DNA of 64,000 nt, from positions 930,001-994,000 of the forward strand of contig JADJBV010000002.1 in assembly GCA_016703535.1 (NCBI GenBank). The letters run 5' to 3'. Shown one piece after another: positions 17,255 through 24,736 of this stretch. Origin of the DNA: Deltaproteobacteria bacterium (lineage in GTDB: Bacteria > Myxococcota > Kuafuiibacteriia > Kuafuiibacteriales > Kuafuiibacteriaceae). How positions within the stretch are numbered: the stretch's first letter is position 1; each line of letters opens with the position of its first letter. The notes beneath the pieces were generated by a model that saw nothing but the letters and a program-made list of their open reading frames with translations, was not told the origin of the DNA and searched no databases. Both the position numbers and the translations under genes were made by a program.

Positions 17255-19065
17255 ACACCCCCGCGGCGGATCCCGCGGAGCTTTGGGCCGACGCAGTTCT
17301 GGCGGCGGTGATTTTCGCCATCGATCCGATCGGCCTGGGCGGGCTGTTGGTGCGGGCCCGGAGTGGCCCGGTGCGAGATCGGTGGTGCCAACTCCTGGGC
17401 ACCTTGTTGGCCCCCGGGGCTCCGACCCGCCGTTTGCCGCTCGGGATCACCGAAGATCGCCTGCTGGGCGGCTTGGATCTGACCGCCACCCTCTCTTCGG
17501 GCCGAGCGATCGCCGAACGGGGTGTGTTGTCCGCGGTCGACGGCGGGGTCCTGTTCGCGCCGATGGCCGAACGCCTGGAGCTCCAGTGTGTCGCCCACTT
17601 GGGCGCGGCCTTGGACACCGGGCGGGTGGTGGTCGAACGGGACGGCTTGACCTTGGTCCACCCGGCCCACTTCGGCCTGGTGGCCCTCGACGAAGGGATC
17701 GGCCCAGAGGAGCGGACCTCTCCGGCCTTGGCCGATCGCTTGGCCATCCACCTGGATCTCGACCAGGTCCGATCGCAAGATAGCTTGCAAAACGAAGAAG
17801 ACGAACGAGTGGATCTGGCCGAGGCCCGGGCCGAGCTGCCGGCGGTGACCATCCCCGAGGCCATGTTGGACGCTCTCACCCAAGCCGCCTCGGCGCTGGG
17901 CATCACTTCTCTGCGGGCGCCGATCTTGGCGGCCAAGGTGGCCCGGATCTCCGCGGTGATCGCCGGCCGTTCGGTGGTCGAGGTCGAAGACGCTGAACTG
18001 GCGGCGCGTTTGGTCTTGTCGCCGCGGGCCACTCGACTTCCCTCCCGGGTCGAAGATGAACCCGAGTCCCAGGACGATCCCGAGGCCACGCCCCCGGCGC
18101 CCGAGCCCGAGGCCGAACCCAATGAAGCCCCCGGCCCGAGTGAGACCGAAGAGGACACCGCGGGCCCCATCCCCGAGGTCTTGCCGGAGTTGATCTTGGC
18201 GGCGGCGGCGGCGGCTTTGCCGGCCGATCTGTTGGCCCAGCTCTCCCAGGCCCGGGAGCCCCGAGGCGCCAAACCCACCGGGGGCGGCGCTGGCGCAGCC
18301 CGAAGTTCACCGCACCGAGGCCGGCGGGTGGGGGTTCGTCGGGGCCTGCCGATCGCGGGGCAACGCCTGAATGTCCTCGAGACCCTGCGGGCGGCGGCGC
18401 CTTGGCAACCGCTCCGGCGCCAAGAACGCGGTGAGACCTCGGGCCGGATCCTGATCCGGGCCGACGACTTTCGGATCAACCGCTACCAGGAGCACGCCGA
18501 GACCACGACCATCTTTGCGGTCGACGCTTCGGGTTCGGCGGCGCTGCAGCGTTTGGCCGAGGCCAAAGGTGCGGTCGAGCAGGTTTTGGCCGACTGCTAC
18601 GTGCGCCGAGATCACGTGGCCCTCATTGCCTTTCGGGGTGAAGGGGCCGCTTTGTTGTTGCCGCCCACCCGGTCTTTGGTGCGGGCCAAACGATCGCTGG
18701 CGGGCTTGCCCGGCGGGGGGGCAACGCCCTTGGCCGCTGGGATCGACGCGGCGCTCCAGCAGGCCTTGGATGCTCGGCGTCGGGGCCAAACACCGGTGAT
18801 CGTGGTGATCAGCGACGGTCGAGGCAACGTTGCCCGGGACGGCAAGCGGACCCGGGTCGATGGTGAGGCCGACGCCCGGCTGGCGGCTCGGACCGCGGGG
18901 CGTTTTGGCCTTCGGGCCTTGTTCATCGACACCTCGGTGCGGCCCAACGCCTTGGCTCAATCGCTGGCCGCCGAGATGAACGCTCGTTATTTGGCCTTGC
19001 CCCACGTCGATCCCGGCCGGGTCGCCCAAGAGCTGCGCCGAGAGGCCGAAGGGGCAGGGCGTTGA
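17251..19065 (+). CDS. bchD: Magnesium chelatase subunit D
   Basis: This 604-residue subunit has an N-terminal AAA+-like domain without a functional Walker A, an acidic Pro-rich linker (about 265-310), and a C-terminal von Willebrand A domain with MIDAS motif DASGS. BchD bridges the BchI hexamer and BchH. The GTG start overlaps the bchI stop. The order bchI-bchD-bchO is the standard proteobacterial one. Confidence 0.95.
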   Translation: MNTPAADPAELWADAVLAAVIFAIDPIGLGGLLVRARSGPVRDRWCQLLGTLLAPGAPTRRLPLGITEDRLLGGLDLTATLSSGRAIAERGVLSAVDGGVLFAPMAERLELQCVAHLGAALDTGRVVVERDGLTLVHPAHFGLVALDEGIGPEERTSPALADRLAIHLDLDQVRSQDSLQNEEDERVDLAEARAELPAVTIPEAMLDALTQAASALGITSLRAPILAAKVARISAVIAGRSVVEVEDAELAARLVLSPRATRLPSRVEDEPESQDDPEATPPAPEPEAEPNEAPGPSETEEDTAGPIPEVLPELILAAAAAALPADLLAQLSQAREPRGAKPTGGGAGAARSSPHRGRRVGVRRGLPIAGQRLNVLETLRAAAPWQPLRRQERGETSGRILIRADDFRINRYQEHAETTTIFAVDASGSAALQRLAEAKGAVEQVLADCYVRRDHVALIAFRGEGAALLLPPTRSLVRAKRSLAGLPGGGATPLAAGIDAALQQALDARRRGQTPVIVVISDGRGNVARDGKRTRVDGEADARLAARTAGRFGLRALFIDTSVRPNALAQSLAAEMNARYLALPHVDPGRVAQELRREAEGAGR

Positions 19066-19937
19066 TGGCCCTCGACCTTCCGAGCTGGGAGCTGGACGGA
19101 CGACATTGGCCCAACCGGAGCTGCAGCAGCTTCGTGGAGCACGCTGGCTTTCGTTGGCACTTGCAGCGGGCCGGTGCCGGGCCGGTGGTCTTGTTGATCC
19201 ACGGGACCGGAGCCTCCACCCACTCTTTTTCAGCCTTGTTGCCCCTCTTGGCGGCCCGTCACACCGTGATCGCCCCGGATCTGCCCGGCCACGCCTTCAC
19301 CCGAAGCCCCCCCGGGTTCGTGCCCAACTTGTCGGGCATGGCCTCGGCCTTGGCCCAACTCCTCCAACACCTGGGCCTTCGTCCCCAGCGGGTGGTGGGC
19401 CACTCGGCCGGGGCCGCGATCGGGGCCCAACTTTGCCTCACCGAACAGCTGCGGCCGACGCTGTTGTTCGCCTTGAACGGGGCCTTCTTCCCGTTTCGCG
19501 GCCTACCGGGTTTGGTCTTTCCACAGGTGGCCCGCTGGTTGGGCCGAGCCGAGGCCCCGGCCTTGGTGCTTTCGGCCCGGGCTAAAGATCCGGCCAACGT
19601 CCGCCGGGTCATCGAAAGTACGGGCTCGTTCTTGTCGGACGAAGGTCTCGGGCTCTACCAGCGGCTCGCTGCCCGTCCCGGGCACTTGGCGGCGGTGTTG
19701 GGCATGTTGGCGGTGTGGGATCTGGCGCCGTTGGTGCGGTCCCTCCCGACCTTGTCGACGCCCCTTCACCTGTTGGTCGGGGCCCGAGATCGAGCCGTGC
19801 CCCCATCCCAAGCGGACGATCTGAGGCGACTGATCCCCACCGCCACCATCACCACCATCGACGCGGGCCACTTGATGCACGAAGAACAGCCCGAGGTGGT
19901 GGCCAAGATCATCGAAGCCGCCGAGGCCCGGACGTGA
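19065..19937 (+). CDS. bchO: BchO alpha/beta-hydrolase (Mg-chelatase accessory)
   Basis: This 290-residue alpha/beta hydrolase has oxyanion region HGTGAS, nucleophile elbow GHSAGAA and a catalytic His in GHLMHEE. BchO is a conserved companion of bchID whose exact reaction is not settled. The ATG at 19065 overlaps the bchD TGA by one base. A TTG three bases earlier is possible. Confidence 0.88.
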   Translation: MALDLPSWELDGRHWPNRSCSSFVEHAGFRWHLQRAGAGPVVLLIHGTGASTHSFSALLPLLAARHTVIAPDLPGHAFTRSPPGFVPNLSGMASALAQLLQHLGLRPQRVVGHSAGAAIGAQLCLTEQLRPTLLFALNGAFFPFRGLPGLVFPQVARWLGRAEAPALVLSARAKDPANVRRVIESTGSFLSDEGLGLYQRLAARPGHLAAVLGMLAVWDLAPLVRSLPTLSTPLHLLVGARDRAVPPSQADDLRRLIPTATITTIDAGHLMHEEQPEVVAKIIEAAEART

Positions 19938-20098
19938 ACAACCTGCCCGTGATCTTGATCGAGGTGGTGTTGATCTTCGGGAGTGTCTTGGCCTTTTCGA
20001 TCTGGCAGCTGCGTTCGATCAAAAAGCCGAACCCGCCTCCGAAGGAGGAAGAAGCGCCACCTTCACCGAGCCCACCGCGGCATCCGGAAGGGCAATAA
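19934..20098 (+). CDS. Small single-pass membrane protein downstream of bchO
   Basis: The 54-residue frame starts at a GTG that overlaps the bchO stop (GTGA), the same coupling used throughout the cluster. Residues about 3-25 form one transmembrane helix (VILIEVVLIFGSVLAFSIW). A basic patch (RSIKK) follows, then a Pro/Glu-rich tail. It overlaps the convergent crtC end by 36 bp. I do not recognise a family. The coupled start, clean membrane topology and position support a real gene, perhaps a small assembly or chelatase-anchoring protein (inference). Confidence 0.6.
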   Translation: MNNLPVILIEVVLIFGSVLAFSIWQLRSIKKPNPPPKEEEAPPSPSPPRHPEGQ

Positions 20099-20974
20099 AA
20101 CCTTCACCAGGTTGCTGTCGAAGCGATCCAAGGAGAGGCTCTCGTGCACGCTGTCGATCGCGGCGCCCCCGAGTTCGGTGCGGATCAGGCTCCGGGTGTA
20201 AAACGGCGTGTCCTCGAGGGTTCGCAACAGGGTCGCGGGCCCATCACTCCGCGTAGCCCGATCCACGCGCCAAAAAGTCCCCGGGAGGGGCTGGAGCGCC
20301 GGCACCTCGAAGTCCTGCACCTGGCCTCGTCCGTCGATCTGTAAGGCCACGCCCCGAGGCTCCCCTTCACGGGGCACGACGTCGTAGAGGATCACCGCGC
20401 CGTCGCCCAATGGGCCCCGAGACCAGTTCCAGGTCTGAAAACTCCGCTCCAGCGCGCCCGCGCCCCAGTTGCTGTCTAGGTAGGCCTGCCCCGACCAGGT
20501 CCCCTTTGGATGATCCAGCTCGACCTCCACCCGGGCCCTCGGCGCCACCGGCCACCACCAGTGTTGACCGGCTTCGGCCAACAACACCCGATGTTGGGTC
20601 TGGACCTGGGGCGTCAACACCAAGCGCCCTCGCACCCGCCGCGGGATCGGGCAGCCCAACTCATCGAACTCGACGACCAGGCGGTCCTCCTCCCATCGCA
20701 ACGAAGACGGACCGATCTGAAGCCGCTCGGTGGATCGCTCGACGTCGCCTCTGCCTCTTTCGGTCATCGCCCACCGCGAACGATCACGGCCGTACACCGC
20801 GACGTTGATGGCCGCGTGCGCCAAGGGATCACGGCGGCCCGACCAGGCGTAGTAGGGCGAAAAGACGCTGCCGAGCAGCGCGATGATCGTCAGCGCCTCT
20901 TGGCCGTCGTCGCTGACCGCGTCGAGGTACCACCAGACGTAGCCGTCAGGCGCAACGGGCCAATCGAAGGGAAG
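20063..20974 (-). CDS. crtC: Carotenoid 1,2-hydratase (hydroxyneurosporene synthase); start codon not evident
   Basis: CrtC adds water to the psi-end of neurosporene or lycopene. The conserved N-terminal block (WPVAPDGYVWWYLDA), then GSVFSPYYAW, INVAVYGRDRSRWAMTERG and the C-terminal WNWSRG region are all present. About 303 residues are shown, starting at the first conserved codon. No ATG, GTG or TTG exists in this frame near the N-terminus. The frame is open upstream only through the crtD coding sequence, where it lies in the -1 register relative to crtD. It may be made as a frameshift product of crtD, or a base may be lost or miscalled at the junction. The crtD-crtC order is standard. Confidence 0.82.
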   Translation of the reverse strand, partial: LPFDWPVAPDGYVWWYLDAVSDDGQEALTIIALLGSVFSPYYAWSGRRDPLAHAAINVAVYGRDRSRWAMTERGRGDVERSTERLQIGPSSLRWEEDRLVVEFDELGCPIPRRVRGRLVLTPQVQTQHRVLLAEAGQHWWWPVAPRARVEVELDHPKGTWSGQAYLDSNWGAGALERSFQTWNWSRGPLGDGAVILYDVVPREGEPRGVALQIDGRGQVQDFEVPALQPLPGTFWRVDRATRSDGPATLLRTLEDTPFYTRSLIRTELGGAAIDSVHESLSLDRFDSNLVKVLLPFRMPRWAR

Positions 20975-22446
20975 TCTTCCAGCAGCTGGGCCGCCGCCAA
21001 ACGCCCCGAGATCGCGGCCATCGGCAGGCCTGGGCCCGGGTGCACGCTGCCCCCGGCCAGGTACAGCCCCGGCAAGCGGGTCCGGGCCGCCGGACGTTGA
21101 AAGGTCGCGAACGGGCCGTGGGTCGCCCGACCGTAAAGTGCTCCCCCCGTCCCCGGGAACAGACCCTCGAAGTCCGTCGGCCGAGTGATCATGGTCGTCG
21201 CTGCGCTCGGATCCACTCTCAGGCCGCATCGCTGAACCAGTTGGAACGCTCGTTGAGTGCATGCGTCGATCTCCACCGGGGAAAGAGGGCCCCGATCGCC
21301 GTCGGGAGGGGCGTTGATGATCCAAAACAGCCGCTCGGGGCCATCGGGGGTGCCACCGTCGTCTTGGCGATCGGCGGCGCAGATGTAAACGGTCGGATCT
21401 TGCGGCAGCCGGCGCCGCGCCAAGACGTCTTCCATCTCGGAGGGGTAGTCCTTGCCGAAGAACACGTTGTGCCGCACCAGCGGAAAGCCGCCGGCGCGGA
21501 CCTGCATGCTGTAGGTCAGGGCCGAAAGAGAACGGGCCCCCACCGGGACTTTGGGGACACGTTTGGCCACACCTTTCCCCAGCAGGCCTCGGGCCAAAGC
21601 CGAGGCGTCGACGTTCAACACCACCTGGGAGGCCGGCAGGACCTCGCCGCCTTGGAGCTGAACGCCGCTCACCCGATCCTGGTGCTCGAGGACCGCCTCT
21701 ACCAAGGTGCCGTAGCGAAACTTCGCGCCCAGCTGGGTCGCCAGGCGCGCCATCTCTTCGGGCAGGCGTTGCATGCCGCCCTCGGGCAACCACACGCCCG
21801 CCAACTCGACGTGGGCCACCAACATCAGGGTCGCCGGGGCCAAAAACGGCGACGAGCCACAGTAGGTCGCGTATCGGCCGAAGAGCTGCTGGAGCCGAGG
21901 GTCCCGGAAATAACGCCCCAACGCCGTCCACAGCCGATCAAAAGGGCGGATGTGCCAGAGCTTCCGCAAACCGCCCGCCCGGGCCACCAACCCCATCGGT
22001 GTCGGGCGTTGGGCCAAGATGAAGGGGTGCTCCAGGGTCTCGTAGATCGCCCGAGCATCCCGCCGAAAGGCCATAAAACCCCGAGCGTCATGGGCGCTGG
22101 CAAAATCGCCGATCGCCTCTTGGCTGCGGTCCGGATCGGCCCACAGATCGAGCCGCCCCCCTTCACCCCAAGCGTGGCGCGCCAAGATCTCGGCGGCCCG
22201 CATCGGCACCCGCTCAGAAAGGCTGGCGCCGGCGTCTTGAAAGAGGGCGTCGAACACCCAACGCATGGTCAGGACCGTCGGGCCCGAGTCGATCCACACC
22301 TGACCCACCGGGAGTTGTCGGAGTTTTCCGCCAGGGGCCTCGCCCCGCTCGACCACCGTCACCTGGCAGCCGGCCCGGGCGAGATCGATCGCGGCCGCCA
22401 AGCCGCCCATCCCTGCGCCGACGACGACGACCTGGTCCTCCCGCAT
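20890..22446 (-). CDS. crtD: Hydroxyneurosporene/methoxyneurosporene desaturase (1-HO-carotenoid 3,4-desaturase)
   Basis: This 518-residue FAD desaturase has an N-terminal dinucleotide-binding motif (VVGAGMGGLAAAIDLA) and a C-terminal FAD motif near GLYLAGGSVHPGPGLP. The stretch IDSGPTVLTMRWVFDALF and the block YATYCGSSPFLAPATLML are typical of CrtD. CrtI would have a different substrate-end sequence. Conserved sequence ends at AAQLLEDFP; the last 25 codons read through the start of crtC in another frame, so the natural stop may have been lost. It is divergent from crtE across the paired PpsR-type sites. Confidence 0.87.
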   Translation of the reverse strand: MREDQVVVVGAGMGGLAAAIDLARAGCQVTVVERGEAPGGKLRQLPVGQVWIDSGPTVLTMRWVFDALFQDAGASLSERVPMRAAEILARHAWGEGGRLDLWADPDRSQEAIGDFASAHDARGFMAFRRDARAIYETLEHPFILAQRPTPMGLVARAGGLRKLWHIRPFDRLWTALGRYFRDPRLQQLFGRYATYCGSSPFLAPATLMLVAHVELAGVWLPEGGMQRLPEEMARLATQLGAKFRYGTLVEAVLEHQDRVSGVQLQGGEVLPASQVVLNVDASALARGLLGKGVAKRVPKVPVGARSLSALTYSMQVRAGGFPLVRHNVFFGKDYPSEMEDVLARRRLPQDPTVYICAADRQDDGGTPDGPERLFWIINAPPDGDRGPLSPVEIDACTQRAFQLVQRCGLRVDPSAATTMITRPTDFEGLFPGTGGALYGRATHGPFATFQRPAARTRLPGLYLAGGSVHPGPGLPMAAISGRLAAAQLLEDFPSIGPLRLTATSGGTSTRSATTAKRR

Positions 22447-22482
22447 TCGTGCCCTCGGCCCCCTTGACTGGACCCTAACACG

Positions 22483-22500
22483 TGTTCACTCTGCTTGACA
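22483..22500. promoter_or_regulatory. PpsR/CrtJ-type operator, site 1 of crtD-crtE region
   Basis: TGTTCACTCTGCTTGACA is an exact TGT-N12-ACA match. Its last six bases, TTGACA, can serve as the -35 of a crtE promoter. The site lies 36 bp upstream of the crtD start on the other strand. It is separated by exactly 8 bp (CTCCACTA) from site 2. CrtJ/PpsR of Rhodobacter is known to bind two such palindromes 8 bp apart cooperatively. Confidence 0.8.
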
Positions 22501-22507
22501 CTCCACT

Positions 22508-23431
22508 ATGTCAAGTTGTCTAGACACTCGCCCAAGCTCCGGTGCCCCGACCACTGGGGAGGCGGAGCCCACCAAATCACGGATCGAAGTGGCGCTCGCG
22601 GGCGCATTGTCCCGGGCGGAAGTGGGTGGCCCCCCGCTGTTGGCGGCGGCCATGCGCCACGCGGTCTTCCCGGGCGGCGCTCGGGTGCGGCCTCAGCTCT
22701 GTTTGGCGGTGGCTCGGGCCTGTGGTGATCCGTTGCCCGCCTTGAGCGACGCGGCGGCCAGCGCCATCGAGCTGATCCACTGCGCTTCGTTGGTCCACGA
22801 CGATCTGCCCTGCTTCGATGACGCGGCCCTGCGGCGCGGCCGGCCTTCGGTGCATCGGGCCTACGGCGAACCGCTGGCGGTGTTGGTCGGTGATGGCCTG
22901 ATCGTCTTGGCCTTCGAGACCTTGACCCGTGGGGGCGCCGAGGCGCCGGCCCGCTTGATCCCGCTGCTCACCACGTTGTGCCGGGCGACCGGAGCCCCTT
23001 CGGGGTTGGTCGCGGGCCAGGCCTGGGAGAGTGAACCTTCGGCCGAACTCCAGCGTTATCACCGGGCCAAGACCGGCGGTCTCTTCACCGCGGCCACCGT
23101 CAGCGGAGCTTTGGCCGCTGGCCAAGACGGAGATCGATGGCGGGCCTTGGGCGATCGCTTGGGCGCAGCCTATCAGGTCGCCGACGATCTGCTGGACGTG
23201 GTCGGCAAGCCCGAAGAACTGGGCAAGCCCGTTCGCCGCGACGCAACCCTGGCGCGCCCAAGTGCGGTCGCCGAGTTGGGGTTGCGTGGCGCCTTGGATC
23301 GCCTGCGGAGCCTGTTGGCCGAGGCGGTCGAGTCGATCCCCGCCTGCCCAGGTGAAGATCAGCTGCGCGACTTGGTCCTACGGCAAGCGGCCCGCTTGGT
23401 CCCCGAAGGCTTGGCCCAAACCGCCGCGTGA
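22508..23431 (+). CDS. crtE: Geranylgeranyl diphosphate synthase
   Basis: This trans-prenyltransferase makes GGPP for carotenoids and for the bacteriochlorophyll tail. The first Asp-rich motif is HDDLPCFDDAA and the second is ADDLLDVVG. Between them are the conserved GGARVRP and KTGGLF stretches. The upstream ATG at 22508 gives 307 residues, but it lies inside the operator and upstream of the likely transcription start. GTG at 22589 would still keep the whole catalytic core. The stop overlaps crtF (GTGA). Confidence 0.9.
   Translation: MSSCLDTRPSSGAPTTGEAEPTKSRIEVALAGALSRAEVGGPPLLAAAMRHAVFPGGARVRPQLCLAVARACGDPLPALSDAAASAIELIHCASLVHDDLPCFDDAALRRGRPSVHRAYGEPLAVLVGDGLIVLAFETLTRGGAEAPARLIPLLTTLCRATGAPSGLVAGQAWESEPSAELQRYHRAKTGGLFTAATVSGALAAGQDGDRWRALGDRLGAAYQVADDLLDVVGKPEELGKPVRRDATLARPSAVAELGLRGALDRLRSLLAEAVESIPACPGEDQLRDLVLRQAARLVPEGLAQTAA
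22509..22526. promoter_or_regulatory. PpsR/CrtJ-type operator, site 2 of crtD-crtE region
   Basis: TGTCAAGTTGTCTAGACA is an exact TGT-N12-ACA match. Read on the minus strand, its TGTCAA half gives TTGACA, a fitting -35 for crtD. With site 1 it forms a symmetric control region for both divergent operons. The ATG of the longest crtE reading (22508) touches this site. Confidence 0.8.
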
Positions 23432-24591
23432 GTTCGCCGGTGTCTGCGGCCGAACGCTCCGCTACCGCTTCCCCTCCCGTGGGATCTTTGCGCCTTCGCT
23501 GGTTGAGCTTTCGTAACCGGCTGCTGAGCAGCCCCCACTTTCAACGTTGGGCCGCGTCGTTCCCGTTGACCCGCTTCGTCGCCCGGCACCGGGCCCGGGC
23601 TTTGTTCGATCTGTCGGCGGGCTTCGTCTACTCCCAAGTTTTGGCCGCCGGGATCGAGGTGGGGCTCTATCAGAAGCTGGAGGCCGGTCCCCTTTCGCTC
23701 ACCGAGTTGGCGGAGGCCTTGGGCCTGCCTTTGGCTGGGGCTCGTCGTTTGGCCGAAGCCTCGGCGGCGCTCCAACTCCTGCAGCGGATCGGCGCCGATC
23801 ACTACCTGCTCGGGATCCACGGCGCGGCGCTTTTGGGCAACCCGGCCGTGTCCCAGATGGTCGAACACCACCGCCTCTTTTATCGGGACCTGAGTGATCC
23901 GGTGGCCCTCTTGAGCGGCACCCACGGGCCGACCTCTTTGGCTCAGTTCTGGAGCTACGCCACTCGGGATCGGGTCGCGCCCCCCAACGGCGTCGAGGTC
24001 GGGCCCTACTCCGCGCTGATGGACGGCTCTCAGTCTTTGATCGCCGAGGACATCTTGGAGGCCTATTCCTTCGGGCGGCACCAATGCCTGCTCGACGTTG
24101 GCGGTGGTGAGGGATCCTTCATCTCCAGCGTCGCCGCGGCTCATCCGACGTTGCGCGTGATGCTCTTCGATCTGCCCGCAGTGGCCGCTCGCGCCGAGGC
24201 GGCCTTGGCCTCCCGCGCCCTCTTGGGCCGAGCCCGGGCCGTCGGCGGCGACGTGTTTCGCGATCCGCTCCCCGCCGGCGCGGATCTGATCAGCTTGGTG
24301 CGCGTGCTCCATGATCACGACGACCCCCAGGCCCTGGCGATCTTGCGTGCGGCCCGGGCCGCGTTGCCGCCGGGCGGCGTGTTGGTGGTCGCCGAACCTC
24401 TGGCCCAGACCAGAGGCGCCGAGGCGATCGGCGCTTACTTCGAGCTCTACCTGCTGGCGATGGGCCAAGGACGGCCTCGGACGGTCGACGAGCTCAGCGC
24501 CTTACTTCGGGAGGCGGGCTTCGTCCGGCCGAGGTCTCTGCCCACGCGGCGTCCGATGTTGACGGGGCTACTGATCGCCCACGTCGAATGA
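23428..24591 (+). CDS. crtF: Hydroxyneurosporene O-methyltransferase
   Basis: CrtF methylates the tertiary hydroxyl introduced by CrtC, using S-adenosylmethionine. The 387-residue protein has an N-terminal winged-helix dimerisation domain and a class-I methyltransferase domain with SAM motif LLDVGGGEGSF. The catalytic-type His is in RVLHDHDD. The GTG start overlaps the crtE stop. With crtC and crtD it indicates spheroidene/spirilloxanthin-type methoxylated carotenoids. Confidence 0.9.
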   Translation: MSSPVSAAERSATASPPVGSLRLRWLSFRNRLLSSPHFQRWAASFPLTRFVARHRARALFDLSAGFVYSQVLAAGIEVGLYQKLEAGPLSLTELAEALGLPLAGARRLAEASAALQLLQRIGADHYLLGIHGAALLGNPAVSQMVEHHRLFYRDLSDPVALLSGTHGPTSLAQFWSYATRDRVAPPNGVEVGPYSALMDGSQSLIAEDILEAYSFGRHQCLLDVGGGEGSFISSVAAAHPTLRVMLFDLPAVAARAEAALASRALLGRARAVGGDVFRDPLPAGADLISLVRVLHDHDDPQALAILRAARAALPPGGVLVVAEPLAQTRGAEAIGAYFELYLLAMGQGRPRTVDELSALLREAGFVRPRSLPTRRPMLTGLLIAHVE

Positions 24592-24686
24592 AGTTTCGTC
24601 ACCCTCCGACCCCAAACTTCCGCCGGTAACGCACCTCGACCAAGGGGCTCGCCCTCCTCAGATCGACGGATCAGTCCATTCAAATG

Positions 24687-24704
24687 TGTGAAGCCAACTT
24701 GACA
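24687..24704. promoter_or_regulatory. PpsR/CrtJ-type operator, bchC site 1
   Basis: TGTGAAGCCAACTTGACA is an exact TGT-N12-ACA match overlapping the bchC -35 box (TTGACA, 24699-24704). An 8-bp gap separates it from site 2, the same geometry as at crtD-crtE. The organisation matches the Rhodobacter capsulatus bchC promoter, where CrtJ covers -35 and -10. Confidence 0.85.
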
Positions 24705-24726
24705 CTCTGGTGTGTCAATGTAGAGT
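24699..24726 (+). promoter_or_regulatory. Sigma70-type promoter of bchC
   Basis: TTGACA (24699-24704), a 16-bp spacer, then TAGAGT (24721-24726) form the promoter. The expected start point is only a few bases before the bchC ATG at 24737, so the message is leaderless or nearly so. No Shine-Dalgarno sequence is seen before the ATG. Both elements are covered by the paired operator. Confidence 0.65.
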
Positions 24727-24730
24727 GACA
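24713..24730. promoter_or_regulatory. PpsR/CrtJ-type operator, bchC site 2
   Basis: TGTCAATGTAGAGTGACA is an exact TGT-N12-ACA match that covers the likely -10 box (TAGAGT) and ends six bases before the bchC ATG. With site 1 it forms the second tandem operator pair of the window. Confidence 0.85.
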
Positions 24731-24736
24731 GCCGCA

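Noticed and set aside
20890..22446. First reading as phytoene desaturase CrtI
   Set aside because: The SGPTVLTMRWVF and YATYCGSSPFLAP blocks and the adjacency to crtC indicate CrtD; CrtI differs in these regions.
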